Origin: Altibacter lentus
GTDB lineage: Bacteria > Bacteroidota > Bacteroidia > Flavobacteriales > Flavobacteriaceae
Reading direction: 5' to 3'
Assembly (NCBI RefSeq): GCF_000746845.1
Contig: NZ_KN050846.1
Location: forward strand, 1,814,963 to 1,878,962
Length of the DNA: 64,000 nt
Shown: positions 17,359 through 24,999 of the stretch, one piece after another
Layout of the letters: every line of letters begins with the position of its first letter
Position numbering within the stretch: position 1 is the first letter of the stretch
The notes under the pieces: model-generated
Told to the model about the DNA's origin: nothing
The model's input: the letters and a program-made list of their open reading frames with translations, nothing else
Database searches by the model: none
Position numbers and translations under genes: made by a program

Positions 17359-19425
17359 ATGAAGCACCCGAAGCGATACACGATCACCGCAGCACTTCCT
17401 TATACCAACGGCCCGGTTCATATTGGCCACTTAGCCGGCGTCTATGTTCCCGCCGATATCTATGCCCGTTTTCAACGAATGCAAGGCAATGATGTTGCCT
17501 TTGTATGCGGGAGTGATGAACATGGTGTTCCTATTACCATAAAAGCAAAAAAAGAAGGAATCACTCCACAAGAGGTAGTGGATAAATACCATGCGATCAT
17601 CAAAAAGTCCTTCAACGACTTTGGGATCTCCTTCGATAATTATTCGCGAACTTCTGCAAAAATACACCACGATACCGCTTCAGCCTTCTTTGAAAAACTG
17701 TACGAAGACGGCAAATTCATTGAAGAGATCACAGAGCAACTCTACGACGAGGAAGCCGGTCAATTCTTAGCAGATCGTTTTGTTGTGGGAACTTGCCCCA
17801 AGTGTGGTTTTGAAGAAAGCTATGGCGACCAATGCGAAAATTGTGGCACCTCTCATAACGCTACCGATCTTATCAATCCGAAGAGTATGATAAGCGGTAA
17901 CAAACCGGTTCGCAAAGAAACGAAACACTGGTTCTTGCCGTTGGACCAATATGAATCCTGGTTAAAAGAGTGGATCTTACAAGACCACAAAAAGGACTGG
18001 AAAACAAATGTCTACGGACAATGCAAATCGTGGATCGATGACGGACTTCGTCCTCGGGCGGTCACGCGCGATCTGGATTGGGGTATTCCCGTTCCTGTGA
18101 AAGGTGCCGAAGGAAAAGTTCTCTACGTTTGGTTTGACGCTCCCATAGGATATATCTCTGCTACCAAAGAATGGGCCCGGCAAGTAGGAAAAGACTGGGA
18201 ACCCTACTGGAAGGACAGCGAAACCAAATTATTGCATTTTATAGGAAAAGACAACATTGTATTTCATTGCATCATCTTCCCTGCCATGCTCAAAGCCGAA
18301 GGTAGTTTTATCCTCCCGGACAATGTTCCTGCCAATGAATTCCTCAATTTAGAAGGAAATAAGATCTCGACCAGCAAGAACTGGGCGGTGTGGTTGCACG
18401 AATATCTGGAAGCATTTCCGGATCAGCAGGACGTGCTTCGCTATACACTCACTGCGAATGCTCCGGAAACTAAGGACAATGATTTTACGTGGAACGATTT
18501 TCAGGCCCGTAATAACAATGAGTTGGTGGCAATCTTCGGAAATTTCATCAATCGTGTCATGGTGCTTACCGATAAATATTATGAAGGCAAGGTGCCGCAG
18601 CCTACTACCTTTATTGAAGCAGACACGCAAACCCTGAAAGAGCTCCGGGCCTATCCGGCTGTTATAGCCAGTTCTATCGAGCGTTACCGCTTTCGGGAAG
18701 CGCAACAGGAATTGATGAATGTTGCCCGGTTGGGGAACAAATACCTGGCCGATGAAGAACCATGGAAGACCATTAAAACAGATGAAGCCCGAACGCGAAC
18801 CGTGATGTACGTCGCTTTACAGGTGGCTTCTGCTTTAGCCGTATTAAGCGAGCCCTTTTTGCCTTTTACTTCGGAAAAACTAAAAGCCATGCTTCGTCTT
18901 TCTGAAGGTGATAGCGCACACACATGGGATTCGGTTTCAAAAGATCAAAACGTGTTAAAACCGGAGCACATTATTGGAAAAGGCACATTGCTTTTCAGCA
19001 AAATAGAGGACGAACAAATTCAAGAACAATTAGAAAAACTTCAAGCCAGTAAAAAAATGAATGAAGCTGCCAAAAAAGATGTGACACCTCAAAAAGAGAC
19101 CATACAGTTTGATGATTTTACAAAACTCGATATGCGGGTAGGAACCATTCTGGAAGCCGAAAAAATGCCCAAAGCGAAGAAATTACTTGTGCTTAAAGTA
19201 GACACCGGGATTGACGTGAGGACCATCGTTTCGGGTATCGCCGAAAGTTTTACCCCGGAAGAGATCGTTGGACGAAAAGTAACTGTTTTGGTCAATCTGG
19301 CGCCTAGAGCGTTGCGGGGGGTAGACAGTGAAGGAATGATCCTTATGACGGAAACTCCGGACGGCAAGCTCATGTTTGTCAATCCGGATGGGGAGGGCAT
19401 TGAAAACGGGGCAACGATCAATTGA
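17359..19425 (+). CDS. metG: Methionyl-tRNA synthetase
   Basis: 688 aa class I synthetase that charges tRNA-Met. HIGH motif is intact ([11 protein letters not shown] near residue 20); the zinc knuckle CPKCG...CENCG lies near 145-162; the KMSKS loop appears as KISTSKNW near 335; an alpha-helical anticodon-binding domain follows. Residues 580-688 are the EMAP/Trbp111-like tRNA-binding domain ([13 protein letters not shown]). A full-length bacterial dimeric type. Its stop overlaps the deacetylase-like gene by 4 bases. Confidence 0.97.
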   Translation: MKHPKRYTITAALPYTNGPVHIGHLAGVYVPADIYARFQRMQGNDVAFVCGSDEHGVPITIKAKKEGITPQEVVDKYHAIIKKSFNDFGISFDNYSRTSAKIHHDTASAFFEKLYEDGKFIEEITEQLYDEEAGQFLADRFVVGTCPKCGFEESYGDQCENCGTSHNATDLINPKSMISGNKPVRKETKHWFLPLDQYESWLKEWILQDHKKDWKTNVYGQCKSWIDDGLRPRAVTRDLDWGIPVPVKGAEGKVLYVWFDAPIGYISATKEWARQVGKDWEPYWKDSETKLLHFIGKDNIVFHCIIFPAMLKAEGSFILPDNVPANEFLNLEGNKISTSKNWAVWLHEYLEAFPDQQDVLRYTLTANAPETKDNDFTWNDFQARNNNELVAIFGNFINRVMVLTDKYYEGKVPQPTTFIEADTQTLKELRAYPAVIASSIERYRFREAQQELMNVARLGNKYLADEEPWKTIKTDEARTRTVMYVALQVASALAVLSEPFLPFTSEKLKAMLRLSEGDSAHTWDSVSKDQNVLKPEHIIGKGTLLFSKIEDEQIQEQLEKLQASKKMNEAAKKDVTPQKETIQFDDFTKLDMRVGTILEAEKMPKAKKLLVLKVDTGIDVRTIVSGIAESFTPEEIVGRKVTVLVNLAPRALRGVDSEGMILMTETPDGKLMFVNPDGEGIENGATIN

Positions 19426-20327
19426 TGCTCAAAATAGCGTATCACCCTATTTTTAAACACAACCTGCCTTTAGGACATCGATTCCCGATGTCTAAATACG
19501 AACTGTTACACGACCAGTTGCTGCACGAAGGCACCTGTGTGGAGGCCAATTTTTTTTCACCGTCCCGAAGTGCAGACGAGGCGATTCTGGCCGTACACTC
19601 AGCGAGCTATCTACACGATCTGCAACATCTTACCTTGGATAAAAGAGCAGCTAGAAAAATAGGTTTTCCACTTTCTGAAGCCCTTGTTAACAGGGAATAT
19701 GTCATCACACAAGGAACTATTGAAGGTAGTGAACATGCGCTAACAAATGGCATTGCCATGAACATTGCCGGAGGGACACACCACGCATATCCGGAACATG
19801 GCGAAGCATTTTGTATTTTTAACGATCAGGCAATTGCCGCACGTTATTTATTGCAGAATCAAAGAGTAAAAAAGATATTGTTCGTAGACCTGGACGTTCA
19901 TCAAGGAAACGGAACTGCAGTGATTTTTAGAGATGATCCTTCTGTTTTCACCTTTTCCATGCATGGGGCAGGTAATTATCCCTTCCGAAAGGAAAAAAGT
20001 GATCTGGATATTGCGCTGCCCGATGGTACCAATGATGAAGCTTATCTTTCAATCCTACAAGAAACACTCCCAAAACTTATAGAAGAACAGCAACCCGATT
20101 TTGTTTTCTACATAAGCGGGGTAGACATTTTAGAAAGCGATAAATTAGGTCGGTTGAGTTGTTCCCTGCAAGGCTGCAAAGAGCGTGACAGGTACGTGCT
20201 TGAAACTTGTAAAGCACATCACATTCCGCTTCAAATAAGCATGGGCGGAGGCTATTCCCCCGAAATAAAGACGATCATTGAAGCCCATGCAAACACATTC
20301 CGTTTGGCGCAAGAACTCTTCTTTTAA
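19422..20327 (+). CDS. Histone deacetylase family hydrolase
   Basis: 301 aa zinc hydrolase of the HDAC/acetoin-utilisation/acetylpolyamine amidohydrolase superfamily. Active-site motifs are present: [19 protein letters not shown] near residue 110-130 (His pair), [12 protein letters not shown] near 152-163 with zinc-binding Asp and His, and [13 protein letters not shown] near 223, then GGGYSPE near 275. The natural acetylated substrate is unknown. Translation is coupled to metG by a 4-base overlap; a bidirectional terminator follows 6 bases after the stop. Confidence 0.88.
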   Translation: MMLKIAYHPIFKHNLPLGHRFPMSKYELLHDQLLHEGTCVEANFFSPSRSADEAILAVHSASYLHDLQHLTLDKRAARKIGFPLSEALVNREYVITQGTIEGSEHALTNGIAMNIAGGTHHAYPEHGEAFCIFNDQAIAARYLLQNQRVKKILFVDLDVHQGNGTAVIFRDDPSVFTFSMHGAGNYPFRKEKSDLDIALPDGTNDEAYLSILQETLPKLIEEQQPDFVFYISGVDILESDKLGRLSCSLQGCKERDRYVLETCKAHHIPLQISMGGGYSPEIKTIIEAHANTFRLAQELFF

Positions 20328-20333
20328 ATAAAG

Positions 20334-20362
20334 AACCCCCGCAGCAGATAGCAGCGGGGGTT
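20334..20362. terminator. Bidirectional intrinsic terminator
   Basis: Perfect 9-bp stem AACCCCCGC / GCGGGGGTT with an 11-base loop. T-rich tracts occur on both sides, serving the deacetylase-like gene on + and ssb on -. Confidence 0.9.
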
Positions 20363-20383
20363 TTCCTTACATAATAGGAACTA

Positions 20384-20719
20384 TTACTTACTTCCTAACA
20401 GTAACAGCTCGTTGCAGACTACTTCGGTAGTGTATCGCTTGTTGCCGTCCTTATCATCCCAGGAGCGGGTGGTCAATTTTCCTTCCACGGCCACTTCCTT
20501 TCCCTTGGTCACGTAGCTTTCTACGATCTCGGCAGTTTTACCCCAGGCAACGACATTGTGCCATTGGGTGTCGGTAACCCGCTCGCCTTTTTGATTCTTG
20601 TAGCTCTCATTGGTGGCAATACTGAATTTTGCCAATTTTTTCCCGGATTCCAAGGTTAGGATTTCGGGGTCATTTCCTAAGTTTCCAATCAACTGTACTT
20701 TGTTTCTAAGTGTGCTCAT
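20384..20719 (-). CDS. ssb: Short single-stranded DNA-binding protein
   Basis: 111 aa OB-fold SSB: RNKVQLIGNLGNDPEI at the start, WHNVVAWGKTAEI near residue 52 and GNKRYTTEVVCNELLLLG at the end. It stops right after the OB fold, without the Gly/Gln-rich linker and acidic tip (D-D-x-P-F type) that housekeeping SSBs use to bind repair proteins. It is therefore probably an accessory SSB, although the fold is complete. The leader contains a CCGGG/CCCGG hairpin (20757-20778). Confidence 0.9.
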   Translation of the reverse strand: MSTLRNKVQLIGNLGNDPEILTLESGKKLAKFSIATNESYKNQKGERVTDTQWHNVVAWGKTAEIVESYVTKGKEVAVEGKLTTRSWDDKDGNKRYTTEVVCNELLLLGSK

Positions 20720-20926
20720 AATTTCTAAAATTTAAAGATTAAACAGTTAAGATAATTCCCGGGTGTCTCCCGGATCTTTTTAGCCTGAATCGTCACCAGT
20801 TGTATTACCTGTACACAATAATGTCACTCCAACGATTCAACACTGCAAATATGAAACAGCTTCCCAAAACGAGTCGGTTGGTACGTATTTACTATCGTTT
20901 ATAGTTATTTGTAAGCGTTTGTAAAC
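20720..20926. other. ssb upstream region
   Basis: Non-coding. It holds the ssb leader hairpin (CCGGG-TGTCT-CCCGG about 20757-20778) and a possible - strand promoter. Before the transposon arrived this region ran directly into the acs upstream region at 25008. Confidence 0.6.
20846..20853 (-). promoter_or_regulatory. Possible -7 element of ssb
   Basis: CATATTTG on the - strand, 7 of 8 to TAnnTTTG, giving a leader of about 120 bases that contains the GC hairpin. Confidence 0.35.
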
Positions 20927-20934
20927 TTTTTAAT
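20927..20934. repeat. Target-site duplication, left copy (TTTTTAAT)
   Basis: Eight bases directly outside the left inverted repeat, identical to 25000-25007 directly outside the right one. Eight-base AT-rich duplications are known for the IS1595 family. Confidence 0.9.
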
Positions 20935-20959
20935 GGCATCTATATACATTAGGGGACAA
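20935..20959 (+). repeat. Left terminal inverted repeat, 25 bp
   Basis: Begins GGCATCTATATACATT and ends GGGGACAA. It is the exact reverse complement of 24975-24999; similarity stops at the 26th base. Confidence 0.95.
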
Positions 20960-21168
20960 GCCTAGAAACAAGGCTTTAGAGAAATTCGGATGAATTTTTT
21001 TTGGAAAGTAAAACTTTTTTAACTTCAAAGAGATTAGTACCCTTTACTGCTACCTATTTTCACAGAACGCTAGTTAAAGTCTATTCAAGTTTTGGTAATT
21101 TAAGTGTAAGAACGGGTTGCATCCTGTAGAAATGTGAACTACAATTAAGGGCTTTCCCAAATGCAATA
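20960..21168. other. Left-end non-coding stretch of the transposon
   Basis: About 210 bases without a convincing gene. Seen: a small hairpin AAGCC/GGCTT next to the inverted repeat, and AAATTC-GGAT-GAATTT followed by a T run (20982-21002), which looks like a weak + strand terminator. Nothing else recognisable. Confidence 0.5.
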
Positions 21169-21291
21169 CTATTTATTTTCCTTCTTTTTAGGGATGGAAA
21201 CTTTTAAAACGTCATCTAATGAAGTGTTTATTTTTAAAGGTAATTCCTTAGTCTTAGGTTTTTTATATTTTTCTTTATTCTTCCTCGTCAT
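21169..21291 (-). CDS. Small basic protein, 40 aa (transposon cargo)
   Basis: MTRKNKEKYKK...PLKINTSLDDVLKVSIPKKKENK: 40 aa, lysine-rich at both ends around a short predicted helix (SLDDVLKVSI). The ATG at 21291 lies inside the end of the 156-aa gene and overlaps it by 17 bases in another frame, as in translationally coupled genes. Short proteins with this pattern (basic, then LKI...SFDD/SLDDVLK, then a basic tail) are common in accessory regions of Bacteroidetes, to my memory; function unknown. Last gene of the three-gene - strand cargo. It is short enough that chance cannot be ruled out, but the frame, coupling and composition favour a real gene. Confidence 0.6.
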   Translation of the reverse strand: MTRKNKEKYKKPKTKELPLKINTSLDDVLKVSIPKKKENK

Positions 21292-21745
21292 TTTTATCCT
21301 CTGGGGGGTTAAATTCAGAAACAAGGCTTTTTATAAGGTCTGCTGAATCAATATTCTTATTGCTAAAGAAATAGTACACCGCATTCCCATTGACAATATG
21401 AGTTAAACCATTTATGTATGACGGCCTATCTTTAAAGTACTTGTCAATTATCTTTCTTCTAGAATTATTCTGTTCAAATTCTATTTTTACAACAACATCA
21501 TTATTTTTAACGTGATTGAATATAATCTTTCTGATTGTCAATATTAACTCATCGCATTCACAAAATTTAGGAAAGTTATCAATGGTAAATTTGTTTAGAA
21601 TAGCGTTTTGAATATGATTTTCTAAAAAATCTACTTCATACTCTTCTTCAGTAGACTTAATTAAAAGAAGGTATTGACATTCTGTATTTGATTTAATAAA
21701 AAAATGAGAGCCATTTTGGCTCTCACGTTCTGAATATAAATGCAT
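21275..21745 (-). CDS. Unknown 156-aa protein (transposon cargo)
   Basis: 156 aa from ATG 21745, which follows the stop of the 57-aa gene after a single base (TAG-A-ATG). A GTG at 21781 would give 168 aa but would overlap the upstream gene by 35 bases. No membrane segment or signal peptide. The sequence alternates strands and helices (YLLLIKSTEEEYEVDF; VVVKIEFEQNN) and ends in a strongly acidic tail (PPEDKNDEEE). I recognise no family. Contains two close Cys residues (FCECDE near residue 62) but no zinc-binding set. It lies between two small genes in what looks like one operon driven from 21982-22012. Confidence 0.75.
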   Translation of the reverse strand: MHLYSERESQNGSHFFIKSNTECQYLLLIKSTEEEYEVDFLENHIQNAILNKFTIDNFPKFCECDELILTIRKIIFNHVKNNDVVVKIEFEQNNSRRKIIDKYFKDRPSYINGLTHIVNGNAVYYFFSNKNIDSADLIKSLVSEFNPPEDKNDEEE

Positions 21746-21746
21746 T

Positions 21747-21920
21747 CTAAATAGTTTTAAAGATTTCGTCAAATCTGCCACTTTTATAATCAGCGGTCAT
21801 TTGATCTAACGTCTCCTTCTTATTCTCTAATCGCTTAACGATTTTAGCTCTTATTTCCTCTGACAATGGTTTATCCGAAACTAGACGAATGGTCCCATTA
21901 GTATCAACTCGAATTTCCAT
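21747..21920 (-). CDS. Small protein, 57 aa (transposon cargo)
   Basis: Begins MEIRVDTNGTIRLVSDKPLS and ends GRFDEIFKTI; 57 aa, charged, with a probable long helix (SEEIRAKIVKRLENKKETLDQM). First gene of the three-gene - strand cargo: a consensus promoter lies about 60 bases upstream, and the stop is one base from the next ATG. No family recognised. The size, helical charged content and tight coupling to a second gene recall antitoxin-like or adaptor proteins, but nothing in the sequence proves this. Confidence 0.7.
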   Translation of the reverse strand: MEIRVDTNGTIRLVSDKPLSEEIRAKIVKRLENKKETLDQMTADYKSGRFDEIFKTI

Positions 21921-21951
21921 AATTAAAAGTTTTAGTTTTTCCCTACTCTAA

Positions 21952-21972
21952 ATATAGAAAAAAAATCTATAT
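21952..21972. other. Leader hairpin ATATAGA/TCTATAT
   Basis: A 7-bp inverted repeat (21952-21958 and 21966-21972) separated by a homopolymeric A run, between promoter and start of the 57-aa gene. Could be an operator or a leader hairpin. Confidence 0.4.
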
Positions 21973-21981
21973 AAGAGTGCG

Positions 21982-22012
21982 CAAAAGTATTAAATTTATA
22001 TTAAACATACAA
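21982..22012 (-). promoter_or_regulatory. Promoter of the three-gene transposon cargo
   Basis: On the - strand TTG (22012-22010), 20 bases, TACTTTTG (21989-21982): full match to both Bacteroidetes promoter elements. Transcription should start near 21975, about 55 bases before the 57-aa gene. Confidence 0.75.
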
Positions 22013-22107
22013 TTTTTATGCCACATAAATAATGAGTTTTGCTAACATTATCTAAGACTGGGTATTTAATAAAGTGTTTCTTATCAAAGCGTTAAAATTT
22101 CACACAC

Positions 22108-23058
22108 TTAGGTAAATTTTATTAAATCCCTATATCTCAAAACACTTTCACTTTGAACTAAGAAATTCTCAAAACGCTCTTGATTGGTCAAATTTCTAGT
22201 ATTAAACCTCGCTGCATACTCGTCTAAATAACGCTCAAAATGCTTATCACTTACTTGGTGATACACGCCATACAAACCACGCTTTAAAACACTCCAAAAG
22301 TTCTCTATGGTGTTGGTGTGTACATTGCCTACTACATACTGTTTAGCGGAATGTACTACTGTTGAATGGTCATAGGTAATGCCTAGATTGCGGTAAACAT
22401 GGCTTTCGTCTGTATGAATCTCTGAACCCGCTTTTACATGCTTATCAATGATGGGCTGAATTTCGTAATTAACGGCTCTAGGAACTTTCTTAATCACTAC
22501 ATCTCCCCCACGTTCAATAAGCCCTACTACCATAGTTTTAGGGACATAAGGAGTCCCGTCGTTTTTCAAATGTGGGTATACATCTGAACGACTTTTACTC
22601 GTATGCTTGTTTTTTTCTTTGCCACCGATATAGGCTTCATCGATTTCTACCATATTTTTCTCGCCTAACATTTTCGGAGCTTTCTCTTTCAGCATTTCTC
22701 TAATTCTATGCAATACAAACCATGCTGTTTTTTGCGTAATTCCTAAATCTAAAGCTAATTGTACGCTAGAGATTCCTTTTTTATGAGAAGTAGCTAAATA
22801 GATCGCTGCAAACCATATTCTAAATGAGATTTTAGAGTTTTCAAAAATAGTTCCTACCTTAACAGTGAACTTCTTGTAGCACTCGTTATCACTACACTTA
22901 TACCCTCTTGTAGTTTTATAAGGGTTCAAGCTACCACAATGAGGACAAGCAGGATTACCACCCCATCTTATACCTTCGTAGTATTCAATACAAGTACTTT
23001 CTTCCTTAAAGTAGTCTAAAAGCTGTGGTAGTGATTTGAAATTCATGGTTTCTAACAT
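22108..23058 (-). CDS. IS1595-family transposase (ISXO2-like)
   Basis: 316 aa. N-terminal zinc ribbon with Cys near residues 38, 41, 55 and 60; a helix-turn-helix near 95-118 (LALDLGITQKTAWFVLHRIR); then the ISXO2-like catalytic domain with EIDEAYIGG (Asp 140), HTDESHVYRN (Asp 217) and TIENFWSVLKRG (Asn 253, Lys 259), the D-D-N-K signature of this family. Complete, with no frameshift, so probably active. A second ATG at 23046 (MNFKS) is also possible. A consensus -7 element ends 10 bases before the ATG. It acts on the 25-bp inverted repeats and leaves 8-bp duplications. Confidence 0.95.
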   Translation of the reverse strand: MLETMNFKSLPQLLDYFKEESTCIEYYEGIRWGGNPACPHCGSLNPYKTTRGYKCSDNECYKKFTVKVGTIFENSKISFRIWFAAIYLATSHKKGISSVQLALDLGITQKTAWFVLHRIREMLKEKAPKMLGEKNMVEIDEAYIGGKEKNKHTSKSRSDVYPHLKNDGTPYVPKTMVVGLIERGGDVVIKKVPRAVNYEIQPIIDKHVKAGSEIHTDESHVYRNLGITYDHSTVVHSAKQYVVGNVHTNTIENFWSVLKRGLYGVYHQVSDKHFERYLDEYAARFNTRNLTNQERFENFLVQSESVLRYRDLIKFT

Positions 23059-23067
23059 TTTACTCTA

Positions 23068-23075
23068 CAAATATA
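23068..23075 (-). promoter_or_regulatory. -7 element of the transposase promoter
   Basis: TATATTTG on the - strand. Transcription would begin about at 23061, so the transposase message is nearly leaderless. Confidence 0.55.
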
Positions 23076-23099
23076 ATAAAAAAATATTGTATGTCATAG

Positions 23100-23159
23100 T
23101 TAATGGTAGTAAAGTTGTGATTTTTTACTTAAATTTGTTTTCAATTTCACTACCATTAA
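23100..23159. promoter_or_regulatory. Perfect 11-bp inverted repeat framing the divergent promoter
   Basis: TTAATGGTAGT at 23100-23110 and its exact reverse complement at 23149-23159, 38 bases apart. The pair encloses the -7 element at 23130-23137, and the right arm ends two bases before the ATG at 23162. It looks like an operator for looping repression or autoregulation, probably by the zinc-ribbon/HTH protein (inference). Confidence 0.65.
23130..23137 (+). promoter_or_regulatory. -7 element for the zinc-ribbon/P63C operon
   Basis: TAAATTTG, full consensus, between the arms of the inverted repeat and 24 bases before the ATG. Confidence 0.5.
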
Positions 23160-23161
23160 TA

Positions 23162-23557
23162 ATGACAATAGAAGATATATATAAAAAGTTTCCGAATGAA
23201 GATAGTTGTATTAGATTTTTAGAAAAGCTAAAATGGAATGGAGAACCCGAATGCCCTTATTGTCTTTCAAATAGTCAAACCCCAATAAAGGATAATAGAT
23301 ACCATTGTAATACGTGTAATATATCTTACAGAGTAACGGTCAATACAGCAATGCACAAAACAAAAGTAGACCTGCAAAAATGGTTTTATCTAATACATTT
23401 AATTCTTGGGACAAACATGAGCATCTCATTAAGAAACTTAGGGAACGAATTAGGTGTCACTAAAGATACAGCTTTAAGAATGTCAAATAAAATTAAAGAA
23501 AGCGTTGTCAAGCAGGATGTTTTAATTCAAAAAATATACAACTATGAAAGAGAATAA
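23162..23557 (+). CDS. Transposase-like zinc-ribbon/HTH protein without catalytic domain
   Basis: 131 aa. It parallels the first about 120 residues of IS1595 transposases: a zinc ribbon with Cys 31, 34, 49 and 52, then an aromatic stretch (LQKWFYLIHLIL) and a helix-turn-helix (NLGNELGVTKDTALRMSNKI). It stops before any DDE domain. It differs clearly from the N-terminus of the element's own transposase, so it is not a recent partial copy. The intact frame, own promoter and coupling to the P63C gene (14-base overlap) suggest a domesticated DNA-binding regulator or transposition accessory rather than debris. Start at ATG 23162; an upstream in-frame extension would run through the promoter. Confidence 0.8.
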   Translation: MTIEDIYKKFPNEDSCIRFLEKLKWNGEPECPYCLSNSQTPIKDNRYHCNTCNISYRVTVNTAMHKTKVDLQKWFYLIHLILGTNMSISLRNLGNELGVTKDTALRMSNKIKESVVKQDVLIQKIYNYERE

Positions 23558-24446
23558 ACTTTTAAAAGCAACTCATGAAGGGAAGATAAATATTGGTAAA
23601 AGAGAGTTAAATGTTGCTGTTTTAGATGACGAAACAAGAATAATAACACAATCGGCTGTTTTTAAAGCATTTGGACGAACAAAAAGAGGTCGAGCAAAGG
23701 ATGATATAAGGGTGCTCAACAGGCCCGCTTTTATTGACGCAAAAAACCTTCAGCCCTTTATTGACGAGGATTTAGAGGCGGTGCTCAACCCAATAGAATA
23801 CGTTTCAAAAAACGGCAATTTAACTGAAGGATACAATGCCGAAATACTTCCAAGGCTTTGCAAAGTTTATTTAGATGCAAGGGAATTTAAAAAAATTACA
23901 AACAGCCAACTTCCTTTAGCAAGGGCGAGCGAAATACTTCTTATTGGATTGTCTAATATTGGAATAAAGGCTTTAGTAGACGAGGCGACAGGCTATCAAG
24001 ATGTAAGAGTAAAAAATGCCTTGCAACAGATTTTAGACAAATTTCTTTTGCAAGAAGCAAAAAAATATGAGGTTACATTTCCTCTTGAACTCTACAAACA
24101 ATGGTTTAGGCTGAATGGATGGGAATGGAAGCCAGAAAACGCTCAAAAAAGACCAAGCGTTTTAGGCAAATGGACAAACAAATATATTTATGATAGAATG
24201 GCTCCGGGATTATTAAAGGAATTAGAAATAATAAATCCCAAAAACGATAAAGGTTATAGAGAGCATAAGCACTTCTCTTTTTTAACAGATGAAATAGGAG
24301 AACCAAAACTTAGAGAATTTTTTGGGGGACTCATAGCTCTTGCCAAAGCATCTACTTCTTGGAAAAAATATGTTTCACTTGTTGAAAGAGCATATCCTGC
24401 TCATGGCGACCAATTAGACTTATTTTTAGATGAAGATGAAAACTAA
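23544..24446 (+). CDS. P63C-domain protein
   Basis: 300 aa, recognised by its C-terminal P63C domain (about residues 180-285: FPLELYKQWFRLNGWEW, GLLKELEIINPK, REHKHFSFLTDEIGEPKLREFFGGLIAL). The N-terminal half (LDDETRIITQSAVFKAFGRTKRG, then ILPRLCKVYLDAREF) resembles the DNA-associated region of phage and plasmid proteins of this type. P63C proteins occur in phages, plasmids and other mobile DNA; function unknown. It ends with an acidic tail (QLDLFLDEDEN). The start overlaps the upstream gene by 14 bases. The structured non-coding stretch follows downstream. Confidence 0.8.
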   Translation: MKENKLLKATHEGKINIGKRELNVAVLDDETRIITQSAVFKAFGRTKRGRAKDDIRVLNRPAFIDAKNLQPFIDEDLEAVLNPIEYVSKNGNLTEGYNAEILPRLCKVYLDAREFKKITNSQLPLARASEILLIGLSNIGIKALVDEATGYQDVRVKNALQQILDKFLLQEAKKYEVTFPLELYKQWFRLNGWEWKPENAQKRPSVLGKWTNKYIYDRMAPGLLKELEIINPKNDKGYREHKHFSFLTDEIGEPKLREFFGGLIALAKASTSWKKYVSLVERAYPAHGDQLDLFLDEDEN

Positions 24447-24525
24447 TAATCCAAGATTTGGCAGTATGAGAAATAAAAACATAAAAATCAACCTTATAGC
24501 GTTTTATTTTTCAGTTTTTTAAATA

Positions 24526-24533
24526 TATTTTTG
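24526..24533 (+). promoter_or_regulatory. Possible promoter of the structured RNA
   Basis: TATTTTTG, full -7 match on the + strand, about 60 bases before the first hairpin. No clear -33 element, in an AT-rich stretch where chance matches are likely. Confidence 0.35.
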
Positions 24534-24582
24534 ATGAAATTAAAACAAAAAAAGCTTTAATCAGTATACTATATAAAACCAA

Positions 24583-24605
24583 TAAAAAACCACTCAAAGA
24601 GTGGT
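24583..24605 (-). terminator. Terminator-like hairpin, - strand
   Basis: ACCACTC/GAGTGGT stem with a 3-base loop followed on the - strand by six T. A good intrinsic terminator for leftward transcription; on the + strand it has no T tract and would be the first hairpin of the RNA. Confidence 0.6.
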
Positions 24606-24824
24606 CTTAAAAATATAAGGGAAAAACTGTAGATAGCTTACCGGGAAACTTATTAGCTTCCAAAACTAATAAGGTGTAAAGTTAAAACAGCGAAGGAGCT
24701 TCCAAAACTCCTTCTCCCAAAATTTCAAGTGGTAATCAAAAGACCGTCAGACATATAACGGTTGCAAGTTAAATTAGGCTTTCTCTCATAAGGAAATGAC
24801 CTAAACAAGCCAAAGATTACTAAC

Positions 24825-24866
24825 AAAAGGGGAGTTATTCTTAGCGGGATGCTCCCTTTTTCTTTT
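24825..24866 (+). terminator. Intrinsic terminator at the end of the structured RNA
   Basis: AAAAGGGGAG (24825-24834) pairs with CTCCCTTTTT (24852-24861) including one G-U pair, 17-base loop, followed by CTTTT. It would end + transcripts of the RNA or of the P63C operon before the right inverted repeat. Confidence 0.65.
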
Positions 24867-24974
24867 CACAAAGGTAACAACTTTGTCGTAATAAACGATA
24901 TTTTTCTTACAAACCTACCTTACCAACCTTAAAAATTTTCTTTAACCTATTCGCTGGATGAGGTGGTTTTTTCT

Positions 24975-24999
24975 TTGTCCCCTAATGTATATAGATGCC
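24975..24999 (-). repeat. Right terminal inverted repeat, 25 bp
   Basis: Exact reverse complement of 20935-20959, ending in GATGCC at the outer edge. Confidence 0.95.

Larger units (their letters stand above)
24540..24866 (+). ncRNA. Candidate structured RNA of the transposon right end
   Basis: No gene fits here, but several stems do. In order: ACCACTC/GAGTGGT (24589-24605); CTTATTAG/CTAATAAG (24649-24673) and GAAGGAG/CTCCTTC (24692-24714), both enclosing the same loop CTTCCAAAA; CTGT/ACAG (24627-24630 with 24687-24690) around the first; then a branched domain closed by TGGTAATC/GATTACTA (24730-24737 with 24815-24822) that encloses ACCGT/ACGGT (24743-24762) and GGCT/AGCC (24777-24811); finally a terminator stem (24825-24861). 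Several pairs are G-U on the + strand but would be A-C mismatches on the - strand, and unpaired parts are A-rich, which favours + transcription. The 5' end is uncertain (24540 to about 24610). It might instead be the 3' part of the P63C message. Function unknown. Confidence 0.6.
20935..24999. mobile_element. IS1595-family transposon with cargo genes (4,065 bp)
   Basis: Bounded by perfect 25-bp inverted repeats starting GG and by an 8-bp duplication. It encodes an IS1595-type transposase on the - strand. The element is visibly richer in A+T than the flanking genome. It holds three small - strand genes, the transposase, a divergent zinc-ribbon/HTH gene plus P63C gene, and a structured non-coding stretch near the right end. 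At about 4 kb it is far longer than a plain IS1595 (roughly 1 kb); larger cargo-bearing members of the family are known (the ISNha5 group, as I recall). It landed between the divergent ssb and acs genes. All ends are intact, so it may still be mobile. Confidence 0.92.

Noticed and set aside
21161..21346. 61-aa hydrophobic frame on the + strand at the left end of the transposon
   Set aside because: Antisense to the 156-aa and 40-aa genes, whose coupling and promoter are more convincing.
24540..24866. Resemblance to the two-loop bridge RNAs of IS110-type elements
   Set aside because: The element is IS1595 with inverted ends and target duplication, a different mechanism, and I see no loop sequence matching the ends or the target.
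24869..24876. TACCTTTG on the - strand facing into the structured stretch, which together with the - strand terminator at 24583-24605 could define a leftward RNA
   Set aside because: The G-U pairs, A-rich loops and + strand terminator fit a rightward RNA better; the - reading turns those pairs into A-C mismatches. However, the U-G extension in the twin loops favours -, so the leftward option is not excluded.
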